Below, one piece after another: positions 21,062 to 31,750 of a stretch of 64,000 nt of DNA. Within the stretch, counting starts at the first letter, position 1. Each line of letters begins with the position of its first letter. The DNA is from Fonsecaea monophora. Lineage: Eukaryota; Ascomycota; Eurotiomycetes; Chaetothyriales; Herpotrichiellaceae. The position numbers and the translations under genes are program-made. The stretch lies in NCBI RefSeq assembly GCF_001642475.1, contig NW_019174049.1, positions 35,811 through 99,810 on the forward strand. Direction: 5' to 3'. The notes below the pieces were generated by a model. That model was not told the DNA's origin. It worked only from the letters and a program-made list of their open reading frames with translations, and did no database searches.

Positions 21062-21880
21062 ATGCCGCACGACGCACACGGACACCGTGACTCGTCGCAC
21101 CACGGTCACCATTCCAACCACACGGACATTGGGACGACCATCGACAATATCATATCGAATCTCAGCGAGATCGCCATCATGGAAGAGACCGAGCCCAATG
21201 GCAAGGAGAGATATGTGTTGCAGGACCGAGACCGTGACGAGGACGAAGATGACGAGTAAGTGAAAACAAACCCTGTTCAACTAATACTCAGCTACACACC
21301 ATCACTCTCCGCTACAAACATATATTAATGATGGCACGGGAAAAGCTACGTGTGGGCTCCTACCAACAAACCGACCGTTAAACCCTTTGATGGGGACCTC
21401 AGACGCCAGTATCTGGCCTACATCGACAAGATCAACTCCAGCAGATGCGGCCCTGGAGATCTCGACGAATTCGTCAAGCACGGCGTGGTCCACAACGACT
21501 CGGCACCCATGGAGGTCGATGAATACGCGAGGCTCATAGGGGACAGCAAGAGAGACCTCCCCGGGCTGCACTTTGCGGTGGACATGCTCGTCGCGGAGAA
21601 CTTGAAGACCACCACCACCACCACCAGCGTTTCATCTCCCTCTGACCCTGGTGGCGACAAACACGATGGCTCGATCGCCGCCAGGATCAAGTTGACCTAC
21701 AAGCCCACGCCGACCACGCAGGACACGTTTTACGAGCACGTCTTCTACGCCCTCGAACAAGGCAAGATCTCCAGGGTTTGGAGTCTGTTGGACGGGGCGG
21801 GGCTGAAGTGGAAGGAGAAGAGGGACCAAGAACAACTCGACGAGGTTTCTGGACAGAAGAAAGAGGGTTTAAACAAGTAA
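21062..21880 (+). CDS. SnoaL/NTF2-like fold protein, 242 aa
   Basis: Two exons, 21062-21255 and 21346-21880; the 90-nt intron (gtaagt...aaaag, phase 2) restores one frame. The N-terminus is His/Asp-rich (HGHRDSSHHGHHSNH) and carries an acidic tail before the intron. Exon 2 matches SnoaL-like polyketide-cyclase/NTF2-like proteins: a helix YLAYIDKINS, VKHGVVHNDSAPM, a DLPGLHFAVDMLVAE strand pair, IAARIKLTYKP, then FYEHVFYALEQGKISRVWSLLDG. The family fold is a cone-shaped barrel that serves enzymes or binding proteins; the activity here cannot be assigned. A Thr-rich run at about residue 150 interrupts the barrel, probably as a loop. Confidence 0.75.
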
Positions 21881-22033
21881 ATTGAGTCACTCGGATCGTT
21901 TCTAACCATGACTGCCACTCGTTACGTTCTTACCGAGTTACTCACCCGTGTAACGAATATGAGGATAGCAAGGAAGGACGCACCGGTGCGGCTATGGGAT
22001 GGGAAATTTTTGATTGGATTGGGAAGGAACGAC

Positions 22034-22049
22034 CAGCTAGCTAGCTAGC
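22034..22049. repeat. Self-complementary (AGCT)n run
   Basis: Four AGCT units in a row; fully palindromic, so able to form a hairpin. Confidence 0.6.
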
Positions 22050-22125
22050 TCTCTTCCACACGACGTCAAGATTGGGACGACCGATAGATAAATGACATTA
22101 TCTTCAAACAAACGTTGATTGTATC

Positions 22126-22155
22126 ACTACTACTACTCAGTAGTACTTAGTAGTT
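22126..22155. repeat. ACT/AGT inverted run
   Basis: ACTACTACT is followed after a few bases by CAGTAGTAC and TTAGTAGT, giving a potential stem-loop in AT-rich sequence. Confidence 0.5.
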
Positions 22156-22396
22156 TTGTGCATTGAACTTGTTGGCAAGGTAAGTACTTAGTAAGTTATT
22201 CTGTACAGAGGCCCGGATTCGGACTAGCTCATTTTCGGATTTACCCATTTAGGATAAATGGGTGGCGCATTTACTATGGAAAATGAAACGGCCCTTCTCA
22301 CAAAGGTCGGCTTGTTGGCAACCAAACAACTCTTACATGTGCTATCAACGCGTCAAAGTGAAACAAGTTGAAGAACTTCGATTAACGTGTTAGATA

Positions 22397-23979
22397 CTAG
22401 GAGTTCTCTCTTATGCTCATGTCGGTCACGGACTTTCCAAGATTTGCGTCTGATGGATTACTATCAGGCAGATGAACTCCCTTTCCCAAAAGGTTTGTTT
22501 CAAGCACGCTGTGATTATTTTCAATGGCAAACCTCAGAGCTTTGACACCACAGTTGGCGGCATTGAGATCCAGTCCATGTTCCCAGAGGCAATCCAACAC
22601 TTCGATGTAACGCGACATTGTCTCATGGTCGCTGCAGCTTGCCTTGGCTGCGAGCAGGAAGTGACCGGCAGCCAAGGCATGACCGTACTCGTCAATGGTA
22701 GTCACTCTTGTAAGCAACGTGCGAAGCACGCTTGCCCTTCCATTTACGCAGGCTGCCCGCACAGCATCAAGGTCACTCTGAAGACCGTGCCGCGCTCCAT
22801 GGTCGAGCAGTACCTTGACCACTTCGAATTGTCCACGGGCTGCCGCAAGAGACAGGTGCGATCTCCCTCCCTCTGTCTCATTCACATCGTAGCCCATCTC
22901 TACAACGATCGGAATCAGCTCCGGAACGTCGTATACCACAGCAAGATGCACGACGAGGTGCTGCACGGAACCTTTGGTGTTCCGAGGTACTGTTCGTAAG
23001 AAAAGACGGATGATTTCGATACTACTTGTGTCATCAGTTTGGCCTACCGCGAGCTTCCGCACGATCGACCAAAGAAGTCTATCACAGTCTGCTGCATCGA
23101 GTTTGAGGCCATACTGGGGCTCAAGTAGCAGCGTAACCATTCTGACGTCACCCGATAGACAAGGTTGTTCGATGAGCATTCGCTCGTATTTTGGTGAACA
23201 ATGTGCATGATTATGTGGGGCGTTGACATCCGCACCGTGGTCCAGGAGATACTGGACCATGTCGTACCAATGACTAGTCACGGCAAAGCGTAGGGGATCG
23301 GCACATATATTCTTCCGAACGCTCATATCAGGCAGTTGTTCCACAAGAGTTTTGATGGTGGCAGTGTCTTTCATGGAAATTGCCGTCACGATAGCCCAAG
23401 AGAGGGAGTCGATCTGCCGCGGACTTCGGGTGAGACGAGCCAGCGGCACGCACAGTGGGATCTTGTCACCGGCCAGGAAATCGAGAACTCCAAGCGCGAC
23501 CATGGATGCAGCCTGAGATGCGCGACCTCCTGGCTCTAGTCGTATTGTGCCATTGACTGTGTGGACATATCTTGCTTGGCAACTGTCGGGGATATGGAAT
23601 GTGGGTGTCGATAATAGGATTTTAACAGCATCTTTTAGGTGTGCAATAAGGGCGGTTCTCGGTTGTCGGGCACATATCTGTCCCTTCAATAATCGGTATA
23701 AGTGCTGGAGGCCCATTCTTAGTGTTATTCGATCCGTATCCTCGTCCATGCTGGTGTGAATGTTGCCAAAATCAAAGTATTGAGCCTGAATTTCACGATC
23801 GAAGAGACCTGCCAGAAACAGTGTCATTGGGCACATTCCATTGAGATGAATTGACGGACTTCCCGAGACGACCTACGGTTGACACATCGAAGACGTAGTC
23901 CTTCTTTCCATGATGAGTTGTCTGCGACCAGCCCAATAATCATAGAGTGTACCTCGGGTGGCAAGATGCCGAACGACAT
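22397..23979 (-). CDS. F-box-like ankyrin-repeat protein, 511 aa
   Basis: Exons (minus strand) 23979-23856 and 23808-22397 with a 47-nt intron (gtcaat...ggcag). Exon 1 gives MSFGILPPEVHSMIIGLV and KEGLRLRCVNRRSSREV, the LPxE...LRxVxR pattern of short F-box-like starts in fungal ankyrin proteins. The body has ankyrin units, for example DPLRFAVTSHWYDMVQYLLDHGADVNA (about residues 220-246), RSHLSLAAARGQFEVVKVLL and a distal DCLWEHGLDLNAANCGVKALRFAIENN. Such proteins are commonly protein-interaction modules and, if the F-box is real, substrate receptors of SCF ubiquitin ligases; this is inference. The donor (GTCAAT) is weak, so the exact junction is less certain than the presence of both parts. 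Confidence 0.75.
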
Positions 23980-24525
23980 GGCAGCCGAGTCTAGCTGATC
24001 CAGACCATAAATTGAGTGTATGCAGAATGTATTTGCCAGGTTGGAAAGAAATTAAGAGAAAAGGCATAAAAGAAAGATCACATTACTCTGGGTTTTTGTC
24101 GGTGGCCATTTGTAACAACGTACTAGTAGTAGTTGAAGAATCCAACTCCGACTTCGCAAGTGCAACTGTGAAAGGAAGGCAAGAATGAAATCATATTGCC
24201 GAATGACAGTCTAACCATTTTAGGTTAGGCTATAAAATCAGCCTTGTAGACTCACGAGGCTTCCACAGGAGTACCAAAGACTACTAATTCCCAACCCTCG
24301 GCTGTTGTCGGCAGATTGTACTTATTCCTCGTAAATAGTAATATCAGATAGTGTAGTACTACGATCCGTCAAAGGATCATGAACCAGATATGCATGCAGC
24401 CGCTGAGAATCTCTCGCCAGATAGTATTAATATTTCCTACGGCCCAGCGCGAGGCTCTGGGATAGAGTGTCAGCCTGAGTATTATGGCCCGGGGTCCTTC
24501 AACAAACGGTGACTATCGCAGAAAT
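23980..24525. other. Intergenic, AT-rich
   Basis: No gene recognised between the ankyrin gene and the carboxylesterase 3' end. Several TAGTAGT and ATTAATATT-type AT-rich stretches. Confidence 0.45.
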
Positions 24526-26422
24526 TTACGTCTGCAGCTGCTGATAAAACGCCGCCGAATTGATAAATGCACATCGTTCCAAAAGCCGAGGCTCCACTGC
24601 AGCTTCACCATTTGACGACAATTGCGCTTGTCCAGCACGAGGACCGCCAATGACTCTAATGCTCGCACCTGTCACATTCTGACTCGGCACTGCAGCCTGG
24701 GTCTTGTTAAAGGCTTGAGTCCAGCCGAAGAGAGTGATAGCAGAATCGCCACTCGGATTCCCTGTTGCGGCAAAATGAGCCCAACTACCCGACATCCTGG
24801 TTGCAGTCACGTTCGCCGCGGCCGTAGTTCCAAAACCGACGTTGGGTTGGTTAAAGACGAAAGGTACATCGGAAAAATGAATGACTCCTTCGAAGCTCGC
24901 ATTGAAAAGTTGCAGCACGCTGCTCAATGAAGTCGTGTTGAGCACATACAGGTAGCTTGTGCTGCCAAACCGAGTAACGTGGTGAGATATATCAATCGAT
25001 GGACAAGCAAAATTGATGTCGCGGTAGATCTGAGATGCTTGCAGGAAATAAGGTGAGATCTGGGTGGCTTGGGCGACCGCAATGAAGTCGCTGATTGGGT
25101 ACATTGAGATCAGCGTTGATAGCGTAGTTGAGTTGAGATGCGGATACGATGAATTCAGAAAAGCCTGTGCAGCAGATGACCCATTTAGTGTTGGAGGCAC
25201 GAAGATGCTGCCATCATTTTCATTCCAGCCAGCAATAATGGAGATGTTTTTGTGAAACCGACCTGTGCGGATTAAATTCGAGGGAGCGGCCGGTATATAG
25301 CTTCCGTCAACAGTCGGGAAGAATAAATCTTGAGATGCACCATTAGCTTCGGTAGCGGTAGTTGAATTCTCAAATAAGAGAACGGCATTCAGGAGCTGGA
25401 CCATGGATATCTCTCGGAGACAGTCCAAGACTAGACTGCTATTTGTCCCTGTACAGCCTGCCAATTGAGCCACCGCCGCAGTGTTCGTGGAGGTCGCATT
25501 TCCACTGACACCAGGATCGCTCGCTGCGGCCCCAGACTGCATGATAGCACGCCGAAAGGGAGCAGTGCCTGTTGGTAATGTCGGAATTAGCATCTCAATC
25601 GGCAGCTGGCCGCCAATTCTTACCGTTCCCGCCAAAGGACGTCATATGCCTATTGCACGTTAGTTTCGACAAGCTAAGAGATATAACTCTCCGGGTATAG
25701 TTCTGTCAAGGGTAGGCATCGTTCGCTGGGGATACTTACAAGCCCACGCTTACGCCGCCGTCACTTTCGCCAAATATTGTGACATTCTTTGGATTTCCTC
25801 CAAATGTTGCGATATTGGACTGGATCCACTGCAGTGCCAGCCGCTGGTCGAGCAAACCAGCATTCAGCGACCCTTCCGTCCTAAGCGCGGGATTGTTGGC
25901 GAATCCAAAGATATTGACACGGTAGTTCATCGACGCATATATCACCGGCGTGCCCTTGGTAGCAGCACCTGTCACGAGCGCTGTAGGGTTGTATAACGAG
26001 TAGTTGTATGAACCTTCTTCATCACCTTGGCCAGATATCCAGACCATTACAGGAAGATTTGCATCTTGCTTTGTTCCAGCAGGTCTCACAATCTCAAGGT
26101 TCAGACAATCCTCCGAGACATTGAAAACGCCAGGATTCTGGCTGATGGCACCCAGGAAAGACAAGATCGTGTTCTGCGGACAAGCAGCGCCTGCAGCTGT
26201 GGCCTGGATGGTGGTACCTGTGGAATAGGTGAAGGCTTTGGGTGGCTTGAAGCGGTTGGCGCCAGATGTGTCCTGCCCAAAGTTGATGCCCTGAAACTGT
26301 TCGGTCCCTGCGAAGGTGAAACCTACATAGGTAAGATTGTGGGCATTGTCGCGCACCGTGACTGTGGATTGAGCAGCGATAATTGAAACATAGAATACAA
26401 AGAGAAGCATAGGTAGCAACAT
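24526..26422 (-). CDS. Secreted type-B carboxylesterase/lipase, 583 aa
   Basis: Three exons (minus strand): 26422-25740, 25649-25624, 25568-24526; introns of 90 and 55 nt. The 26-nt middle exon is needed to write GLHMTSFGGNG between the nucleophile elbow and APFRRAIMQSGA, exactly as family alignments expect. The N-terminus is a signal peptide (MLLPMLLFVFYVSIIAAQ). Catalytic elements: FGESDGG (Ser nucleophile; GESAGG is usual), GWNENDGSIF (acidic member) and VIHFSDVPFVF (His). SEDCLNLEIVRP, PVMVWISGQGDEEGS (oxyanion loop, usually GGGF) and YRVNIFGFANNP are further family marks. Many N-glycosylation sites support secretion. Esters of unknown nature are the likely substrates. Confidence 0.9.
25624..25649 (-). 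other. 26-nt microexon of the carboxylesterase gene
   Basis: Bounded by an AG acceptor (CAATAG) and a GTAAGA donor. Without it the reading frame is broken and the conserved FGG segment after the nucleophile is lost. Confidence 0.75.
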
Positions 26423-27166
26423 TTTTCTCGTGAATCGCGAGTGTTCGGTAACGGAATTTCAGCTTCAATCCAGGACACCTGGCAGAGGACCAGCTTTTAT
26501 CCCCGAGTAGAGAGCTAGAGCTTCATTTGCAGCCGCTGACGTGTGCGGACTCGTCAGCCTTTCGTGTGAGAACTTTTATGGCGGTTCAGTCAAGGCACAG
26601 ACAAGTGAGGCTGACCACCTCGCGCTGTATGGCGACAGCTCTGTGGTCTGAGAAGCCTAATAGCGGACCTAAGGGGCCTGAGCTTTGGAGGGGATGCTTC
26701 GTGGCTCGGAGTTGTTGGAAGGCCGCATATTGACGGAGAGGGATGGGAGCTTCCCAGGTCTGGGGCAACATGCTCAAACAAGATTTCGAATCAACGCAGA
26801 CGACGGCCTCTCAATTGACTCGAGAGGAGAAATCCTTGGTCAAGCTTGTTCAGAAGCTAAGGCGTGAAAAGGTGGGGTTAGGTAGCTGGCCTTATTACCT
26901 AGGGGATGAGGGGAGTCAGATCCACAGTCTGAGTGCACGCAGGATAATACGTGTATGCACAGGAGCAACACGTTGAGGGCTTCCGTTGGTGCTCTGTACC
27001 GTGGGAGGAGGTGGGTGGGAGGAACAGTGGTCACCAAATGACCTCAGTTGGCGGTGTGGAGCTCGGTCCAACTTCGGGTAGTAGAGGCCTGAAATTTTTG
27101 ACCATCTTTTTCGATTGAGCGCCATAGCACTGTAAAGCGTCTAACTCACAAGATAATTTTGGAACA
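26423..27166. other. Intergenic, divergent promoters
   Basis: Between the divergent carboxylesterase and UTP7 genes. ORFs of 60-77 codons are unconvincing. No gene recognised. Confidence 0.5.
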
Positions 27167-28846
27167 ATGGAGAGCCTCGTTGAGAATGGCGACGGTCAAC
27201 TCACCATCCAAAATCTTCCACCTCCCACCAAACGAAAACCTACGAGCACAGGGCCTTTGACCACCGAAGACAAGGAAAATCAGAAACGAGTGGCCGACGC
27301 ACGCAGGAAATATGGCCGAGGGCGCCCTGTTCGAGTGAACGAGGTCAAGGATAAGAAATTACGGGCGAACCTGAAAAGAATCGAGACCAAATACCGTACT
27401 GCAGTTTTGAATGCCAAAGATGCGGAGATACTGTACGAGAACGAGGAGGGATTTCTGCAACCAGAGACGGAACTTGAGAAGACATACAAGGTCCGGCAAG
27501 AGGAAATCCTAGATGCGGTTGGTCTCCAGCAAGCACACAAGTCCATCGAATTCAGGCTTGATCTGGGGCCATACGTCTCCGACTATACGAGGAACGGGCG
27601 CAGTTTGCTCCTCGCGGGCAGAAAAGGCCATATTGCAACCTGCGAATGGCGCGCAGGCAAACCAGGATGCGAGTTACACTTGAACGAGACAGTAAGAGAC
27701 GCGAAATGGCTACACAACGATCAATATTTCGCTGTGGCGCAGAAAAAACACACTTACATTTACGACCATGCGGGAGTTGAAATCCATTGCCTCAGAAAGT
27801 ATGTTGAGACCACGCATCTCGAATTCCTCCCATACCATTTCCTCCTTGCCGGCATCGAGAATAGTGGATTCCTTCGATACACGGACACATCGACTGGCCA
27901 GATAGTGGCTGAACACCCAACCCGAAAAGGGCCACCGACTGCCCTTGCTCAAAATCCCTACAATGCTATTCTCCATGTCGGTCATCAGAACGGTACAGTC
28001 TCACTCTGGTCGCCCAATTCTACGACGCCACTGGTCAAGATCCAATCGAACTCTGGTCCTGTTCGGTCAATAGCAGTCGACCGTTCAGGTAATTACATGT
28101 TGTGCGGTGGACAAGATCTGCGCTTGAAACTCTGGGACATTCGGACGTGGAAAGAGATTCATTCTTACACAACGCGACAACCCGCGTCTTCGATAAGTAT
28201 ATCAGACCGCGGCCTTGCAGCTGTAGCAAGTGGTACGGCTGTGACGATCTGGAAAGACCTCCTCACCACCTCACCATCATCCGGACCTCCAAAGGTCCAG
28301 TCCCCCTATCTCAATTGGGGCAACGACGGCCACCGTGTCGAAAACGTCCAGTTCTGTCCATTTGATGACATCCTCGGCATCTCGCACTCGGAAGGGTTTA
28401 GCAGCATCATCGTCCCCGGGGCCGGCGAACCCAACTACGACGCCCTCGAGGTCAATCCATACGAGACGCGCAAACAGAGACAAGAAACCGAAGTTAAATC
28501 TCTTCTCACCAAACTCCAACCAGAGACTATCGCTCTGGACCCCAATTTCATCGGTACCCTGGACGCACGCAGCGCGGAGCAGCGCAGGCGCGAAAAGGAC
28601 CTCGACGCGCCCGCGGAGGATCCCCTGGCTAAGTTGAAGGCGAGAGAGAAGAACCGGGCCAGAGGGAAGAATAGTGCACTTAGGAGGTACTTACGGAAGA
28701 AAGGTGGGAAGAATATCATCGACGAGAAGCGGATGAGACTGGAGGAGATGAAGAAGGAGAGAGCCGAGAGGGAGAAAGAGAGGCTCAAGCAGGATAAACT
28801 CGAGTTGGGGCCGGCGTTGTCGAGATTTGCTAAGAAAGGGGTGTAG
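27167..28846 (+). CDS. UTP7: U3 snoRNP/SSU-processome WD40 protein Utp7
   Basis: Intronless, 559 residues. Nucleolar component of the small-subunit processome needed for 18S rRNA maturation. A basic N-terminus (KRKPTSTGPLTTEDKENQKR; GRGRPVRVNEVKDKKLR) precedes a WD40 propeller with clear units ending KLWDIRTW and SLWSPN. The C-terminal BING4CT domain is typical: SPYLNWGNDGHRVENVQFCP, DILGISHSEGFSSIIVPGAGEPNYDALEVNPYE, then QRQETEVKSLLTKLQPETIALDPNFIG. A highly charged tail (KLKAREKNRARGKNSALRRY and an EKMR-type coiled coil) closes the protein. Length and order match fungal Utp7/human WDR46. Convergent with ureG. Confidence 0.95.
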   Translation: MESLVENGDGQLTIQNLPPPTKRKPTSTGPLTTEDKENQKRVADARRKYGRGRPVRVNEVKDKKLRANLKRIETKYRTAVLNAKDAEILYENEEGFLQPETELEKTYKVRQEEILDAVGLQQAHKSIEFRLDLGPYVSDYTRNGRSLLLAGRKGHIATCEWRAGKPGCELHLNETVRDAKWLHNDQYFAVAQKKHTYIYDHAGVEIHCLRKYVETTHLEFLPYHFLLAGIENSGFLRYTDTSTGQIVAEHPTRKGPPTALAQNPYNAILHVGHQNGTVSLWSPNSTTPLVKIQSNSGPVRSIAVDRSGNYMLCGGQDLRLKLWDIRTWKEIHSYTTRQPASSISISDRGLAAVASGTAVTIWKDLLTTSPSSGPPKVQSPYLNWGNDGHRVENVQFCPFDDILGISHSEGFSSIIVPGAGEPNYDALEVNPYETRKQRQETEVKSLLTKLQPETIALDPNFIGTLDARSAEQRRREKDLDAPAEDPLAKLKAREKNRARGKNSALRRYLRKKGGKNIIDEKRMRLEEMKKERAEREKERLKQDKLELGPALSRFAKKGV

Positions 28847-29050
28847 GATTGTTACGGTGAATGGTAGCCCAAATCGCACAAACAGACATGATATATGTAT
28901 GTATGTCTGTCCTCCGCAAAGATCCTCCTTTCCATACTATCCCGCCTAGCAAAGTGCCGCAATGTCCTTTGATTCCTTCCATGCCCGACAGCCCAGCTGT
29001 TGTGAATGAACACCGACTCCGAGCATTCATATCCCTATCACTAACGCATG

Positions 29051-29908
29051 TTACCTTGAACCAGCGAATACACTTGTATACCTGTTCACAGCGGGCTGTT
29101 CGCCGCTTCCCCTCGGTACGCCCTTGGCCCACTGCTCTTTGCTTCGCTGATAGCCCGCGGTGCTCTTCCACGCAGACAGGATCAAATCGACCGTCTCGTG
29201 GACGCCCACGCCGTTCTTGATGACGGCCCTCACGACGGGTCCGCCCTCACGCATCTTATTCGCCTCCCGCTCCATCAGATCGACGTCCGCGCCCACAGCG
29301 TCGGCCAAATCGCATTTGTTGATCACGAGCAGGTCCGAGCCCGTGATGCCCGGGCCACCTTTGCGGGGCACCTTGTCCCCGCCGGCGACGTCGATAACGT
29401 AGATGATGAAATCGGCCAGCTCACGCGAGTAGTTTGCCGCGAGGTTGTCGCCGCCGCTCTCGATCAGGAGCAGGTCGGTCTGAAATTTTGCGTGGAGGCC
29501 CTCGAGCGCGAGGAGATTGGCCGATATGTCCTCGCGGACGGCGGCGTGCGGACATCCTCCCGTTTCTATTGCCACGATCCTCTCCGGCGTCAACGCGCCG
29601 TGCTTCGTCAGGAACTCGGCGTCCTCTCTTGTAAAGATGTCGTTTGTCACGGCCGCGATATTGTATTCCTTCCGGAGGGCTAGACAGAGTTCGAGCATCA
29701 GTGCTGTCTTTCCTGACCCGACTGGCCCACCAATCCCGATTGTGAACGCGCGATCGCTAAAGTCGCGGCCCTCCACTATGGGCATTTCGCGGTGCAGATA
29801 TGAGCCCGGCCCATCGAGGATCTCATGCGTATGGCCATGGTTCGCCCCATTTGTGTGATCGTGGGAGTGAGAGTGAGAAGGCCCGCCGTCGTGAGAGTGG
29901 CTAGCCAT
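29051..29908 (-). CDS. ureG: Urease accessory GTPase UreG
   Basis: Intronless, 285 residues. SIMIBI-class GTPase that delivers nickel to apo-urease together with UreD/UreF partners in the cytosol. The His-rich N-terminus (HSHSHDHTNGANHGHTH) is a likely nickel-storage stretch as in plants and fungi. P-loop GGPVGSGKT at residues 60-68; NDIFTREDAEFL; the metal-binding GGCPHAAVRED (CPH); ESGGDNLAANYSREL; GTPase specificity motif NKCDLAD. Length is normal. Not clustered with other urease genes in this window. Confidence 0.95.
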   Translation of the reverse strand: MASHSHDGGPSHSHSHDHTNGANHGHTHEILDGPGSYLHREMPIVEGRDFSDRAFTIGIGGPVGSGKTALMLELCLALRKEYNIAAVTNDIFTREDAEFLTKHGALTPERIVAIETGGCPHAAVREDISANLLALEGLHAKFQTDLLLIESGGDNLAANYSRELADFIIYVIDVAGGDKVPRKGGPGITGSDLLVINKCDLADAVGADVDLMEREANKMREGGPVVRAVIKNGVGVHETVDLILSAWKSTAGYQRSKEQWAKGVPRGSGEQPAVNRYTSVFAGSR

Positions 29909-30425
29909 GTTGGGAACGAGGAAAAGAAGGATTATTGGGAAGACCCCGGCTGTTCTAGCCGACGGCTAGAGAGGTGGTTTTCTCTGAGGTGCGAGGTTAG
30001 GATTATATACCGTTATCGCAGATATCGATGCTCGGAGCAACGGACGGGCAAGCGGAATGGATGAATTCAAGTGGCAGTGTAGGTATCGTTGGGAGGATCT
30101 CGTCTCGGTTACTAACGCGAGAGGCTCGAGGAGCTCGTGAGGTGGAAATGTGCTGAGTATTGTTCTTTCAAGAAAAGTTGACTGTGCGCGAGGAATACTT
30201 CTCTCTGCAGTCAACAAAGGATGAACAAGCTTCAGAGGGGCAACGCAATGGACATGTACCCCGCACAAAAGTGTCCGCAGGCTATCGAGCAGGCTGGGAT
30301 AACATCAACTTGACAATCCGCACGAATAGATTTGATGATCAATCCGGAAAGAACAGGAGTCAGGGTCGTCATAAGGAAGTACATTTTCATTCATAGCAGC
30401 AAGACTTGACCGAAGCATCGTAAAA
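29909..30425. other. Intergenic, divergent promoters (ureG / Dabb)
   Basis: No gene recognised. Probable shared upstream region of ureG (minus) and the Dabb gene (plus). Confidence 0.5.
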
Positions 30426-30869
30426 ATGGCGATTGTACATATCGTCCTTTTCAAACTCAAATCTGCACTGAGCGAAACCGAGAGAAAAGAGGTTGGACTT
30501 GACAACCGATGCATTGACAGACCATAGTTAACATAAAACAGTTTTGCGATGATATGCTGTCCCTGAAAGACACTTGTATCCACCCAACATCCAACAAGCC
30601 ATATATTGTCTCCTCATCAGGCGGAGTAGATAACAGCCCGGAAGGTGCTCAGGTTCGTCCAGTCCCACCACTCATTCGCGAAGTCGAAAGACGGGGACTG
30701 ACCGACTCAAAAGGGAGGATTCACTCATGGGTTTGTCGTCGAGTTCGCTTCGAAGGAGGATCGAGACTATTATGTTGCCACCGATCCAATACACCAAGCA
30801 TTTGTCAAGAAGAACGGACCCAGATTCGACGATGTCCGGGTAATCGACTATGAAAAGGGTGTGTACTAG
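30426..30869 (+). CDS. Small Dabb (dimeric alpha/beta-barrel) stress-response-like protein, 110 aa
   Basis: Three short exons, 30426-30491, 30542-30652 and 30714-30869, split by introns of 50 and 61 nt, both phase 0. The product starts MAIVHIVLFKLKS, the usual first strand of the Dabb fold with the His near residue 5, continues MLSLKDTCIHPTSNKPYIV with SSGGVDNSPEG, and ends with GFTHGFVVEFASKEDRDYYV, DPIHQAFVKKNGP and VRVIDYEKGVY. All are hallmarks of fungal/plant 'stress responsive A/B barrel' proteins (about 100 aa). The fold forms dimers; substrates are unknown. Donors (GTTGGA, GTTCGT) are non-consensus, but the resulting frame matches the family throughout. Confidence 0.85.
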
Positions 30870-30994
30870 GGGATGCTCATGGTTCTCAATAACGGGCTGC
30901 CATATAGAGGGATTGGCTGTACAGGGTCTTGACCATTGTATTGGCTCTCGTAAATATGTCCTGCTGGGTTCGGAGCATTCGATCCATTTGTCTA

Positions 30995-31750
30995 TTATGA
31001 GACGCTAAAGGACTCGCCACAACCGCATTGCTCAGTGATATTGGGGTTCTTAAAGACGAACCTGGCACTCAGCTTATCTTCCTGCCAGTCCATTTCACTG
31101 CCGATGATGCTGAATAGTGCTTTGCTGTCGATTAAGACTTTAACCCCCTCTTGCTCAACAATCTCATCAAAGGCAGCGGGCTTGTCCACATATTCCAGGT
31201 GATATGCGAGGCCTGAGCAGCCACGATTCTTGACACCAACCCTGATCATCTTGGGATTGGGTTGATCCAGAAGTTCGCGTAGATGGACAAGCGCATTGGG
31301 TGTTATGGTCATGGCGGCCTTCCGAGGCCGTAGTTTACTTCGCCGGGGTTTCGCTGTTTTGGTCTGCTCGGGTTGCGCCGTCTGTACTGGCTTCGGTTTC
31401 TGTGCCACTCTTTCTGGTACGCTTATACTTGCAGCTTCCTCTAGTGTGTTCTGCTGTACGGCGTCTCTTTTGTCTTGTCTCTTTTCACTGAGTTGCGGGT
31501 TGGGTCCAGCGATCGAGGTGTCAGGGATGTTGGTGTTTCTAGGAGGGAGAGGAAAATCGGCAGGCAGTGTATGGGGTTGATAAGACGGCGCAGTGTATAA
31601 CTCTCTCTTCGATGATTGTCGAGGGGCTATACTGGAAGAGAAGGTCCTCAACGAATGGTGCGGACATGCTCTCGCGACCGAGGCAATTGCCAGGGCCCGG
31701 AAGAAGAGAATGGATGAAGACGTTGCTGGGATAAATTGTGTCGTCGACAT
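30995..31750 (-). CDS. ISA1: Mitochondrial Fe-S cluster assembly factor ISA1
   Basis: Intronless, 251 residues from the ATG at 31750 (MSTTQFIPATSSSILFFRAL). The N-terminal ~140 residues are a mitochondrial targeting and low-complexity region rich in Arg, Ser and Pro. The A-type (HesB/IscA) domain covers the last ~110 residues: ITPNALVHLRELLD, MIRVGVKNRGCSGLAYHLEY, VLIDSKALFSIIGSEMDW, and the C-terminal CGCGESF; the three Cys (one in NRGCSG, two in CGCG) are the known metal/cluster ligands. Works with ISA2/IBA57 in maturation of mitochondrial [4Fe-4S] proteins. An upstream in-frame extension to 31912 exists but is not required. Divergent from the ARMH3 gene; the shared promoter contains three CACGTGACA boxes. 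Confidence 0.92.
   Translation of the reverse strand: MSTTQFIPATSSSILFFRALAIASVARACPHHSLRTFSSSIAPRQSSKRELYTAPSYQPHTLPADFPLPPRNTNIPDTSIAGPNPQLSEKRQDKRDAVQQNTLEEAASISVPERVAQKPKPVQTAQPEQTKTAKPRRSKLRPRKAAMTITPNALVHLRELLDQPNPKMIRVGVKNRGCSGLAYHLEYVDKPAAFDEIVEQEGVKVLIDSKALFSIIGSEMDWQEDKLSARFVFKNPNITEQCGCGESFSVS

Larger units (their letters stand above)
21881..22396. other. Intergenic with palindromic microsatellites
   Basis: No gene recognised. Contains (AGCT)4 at 22034-22049 and an ACTACT.../...AGTAGT inverted run at about 22126-22155. Confidence 0.45.
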
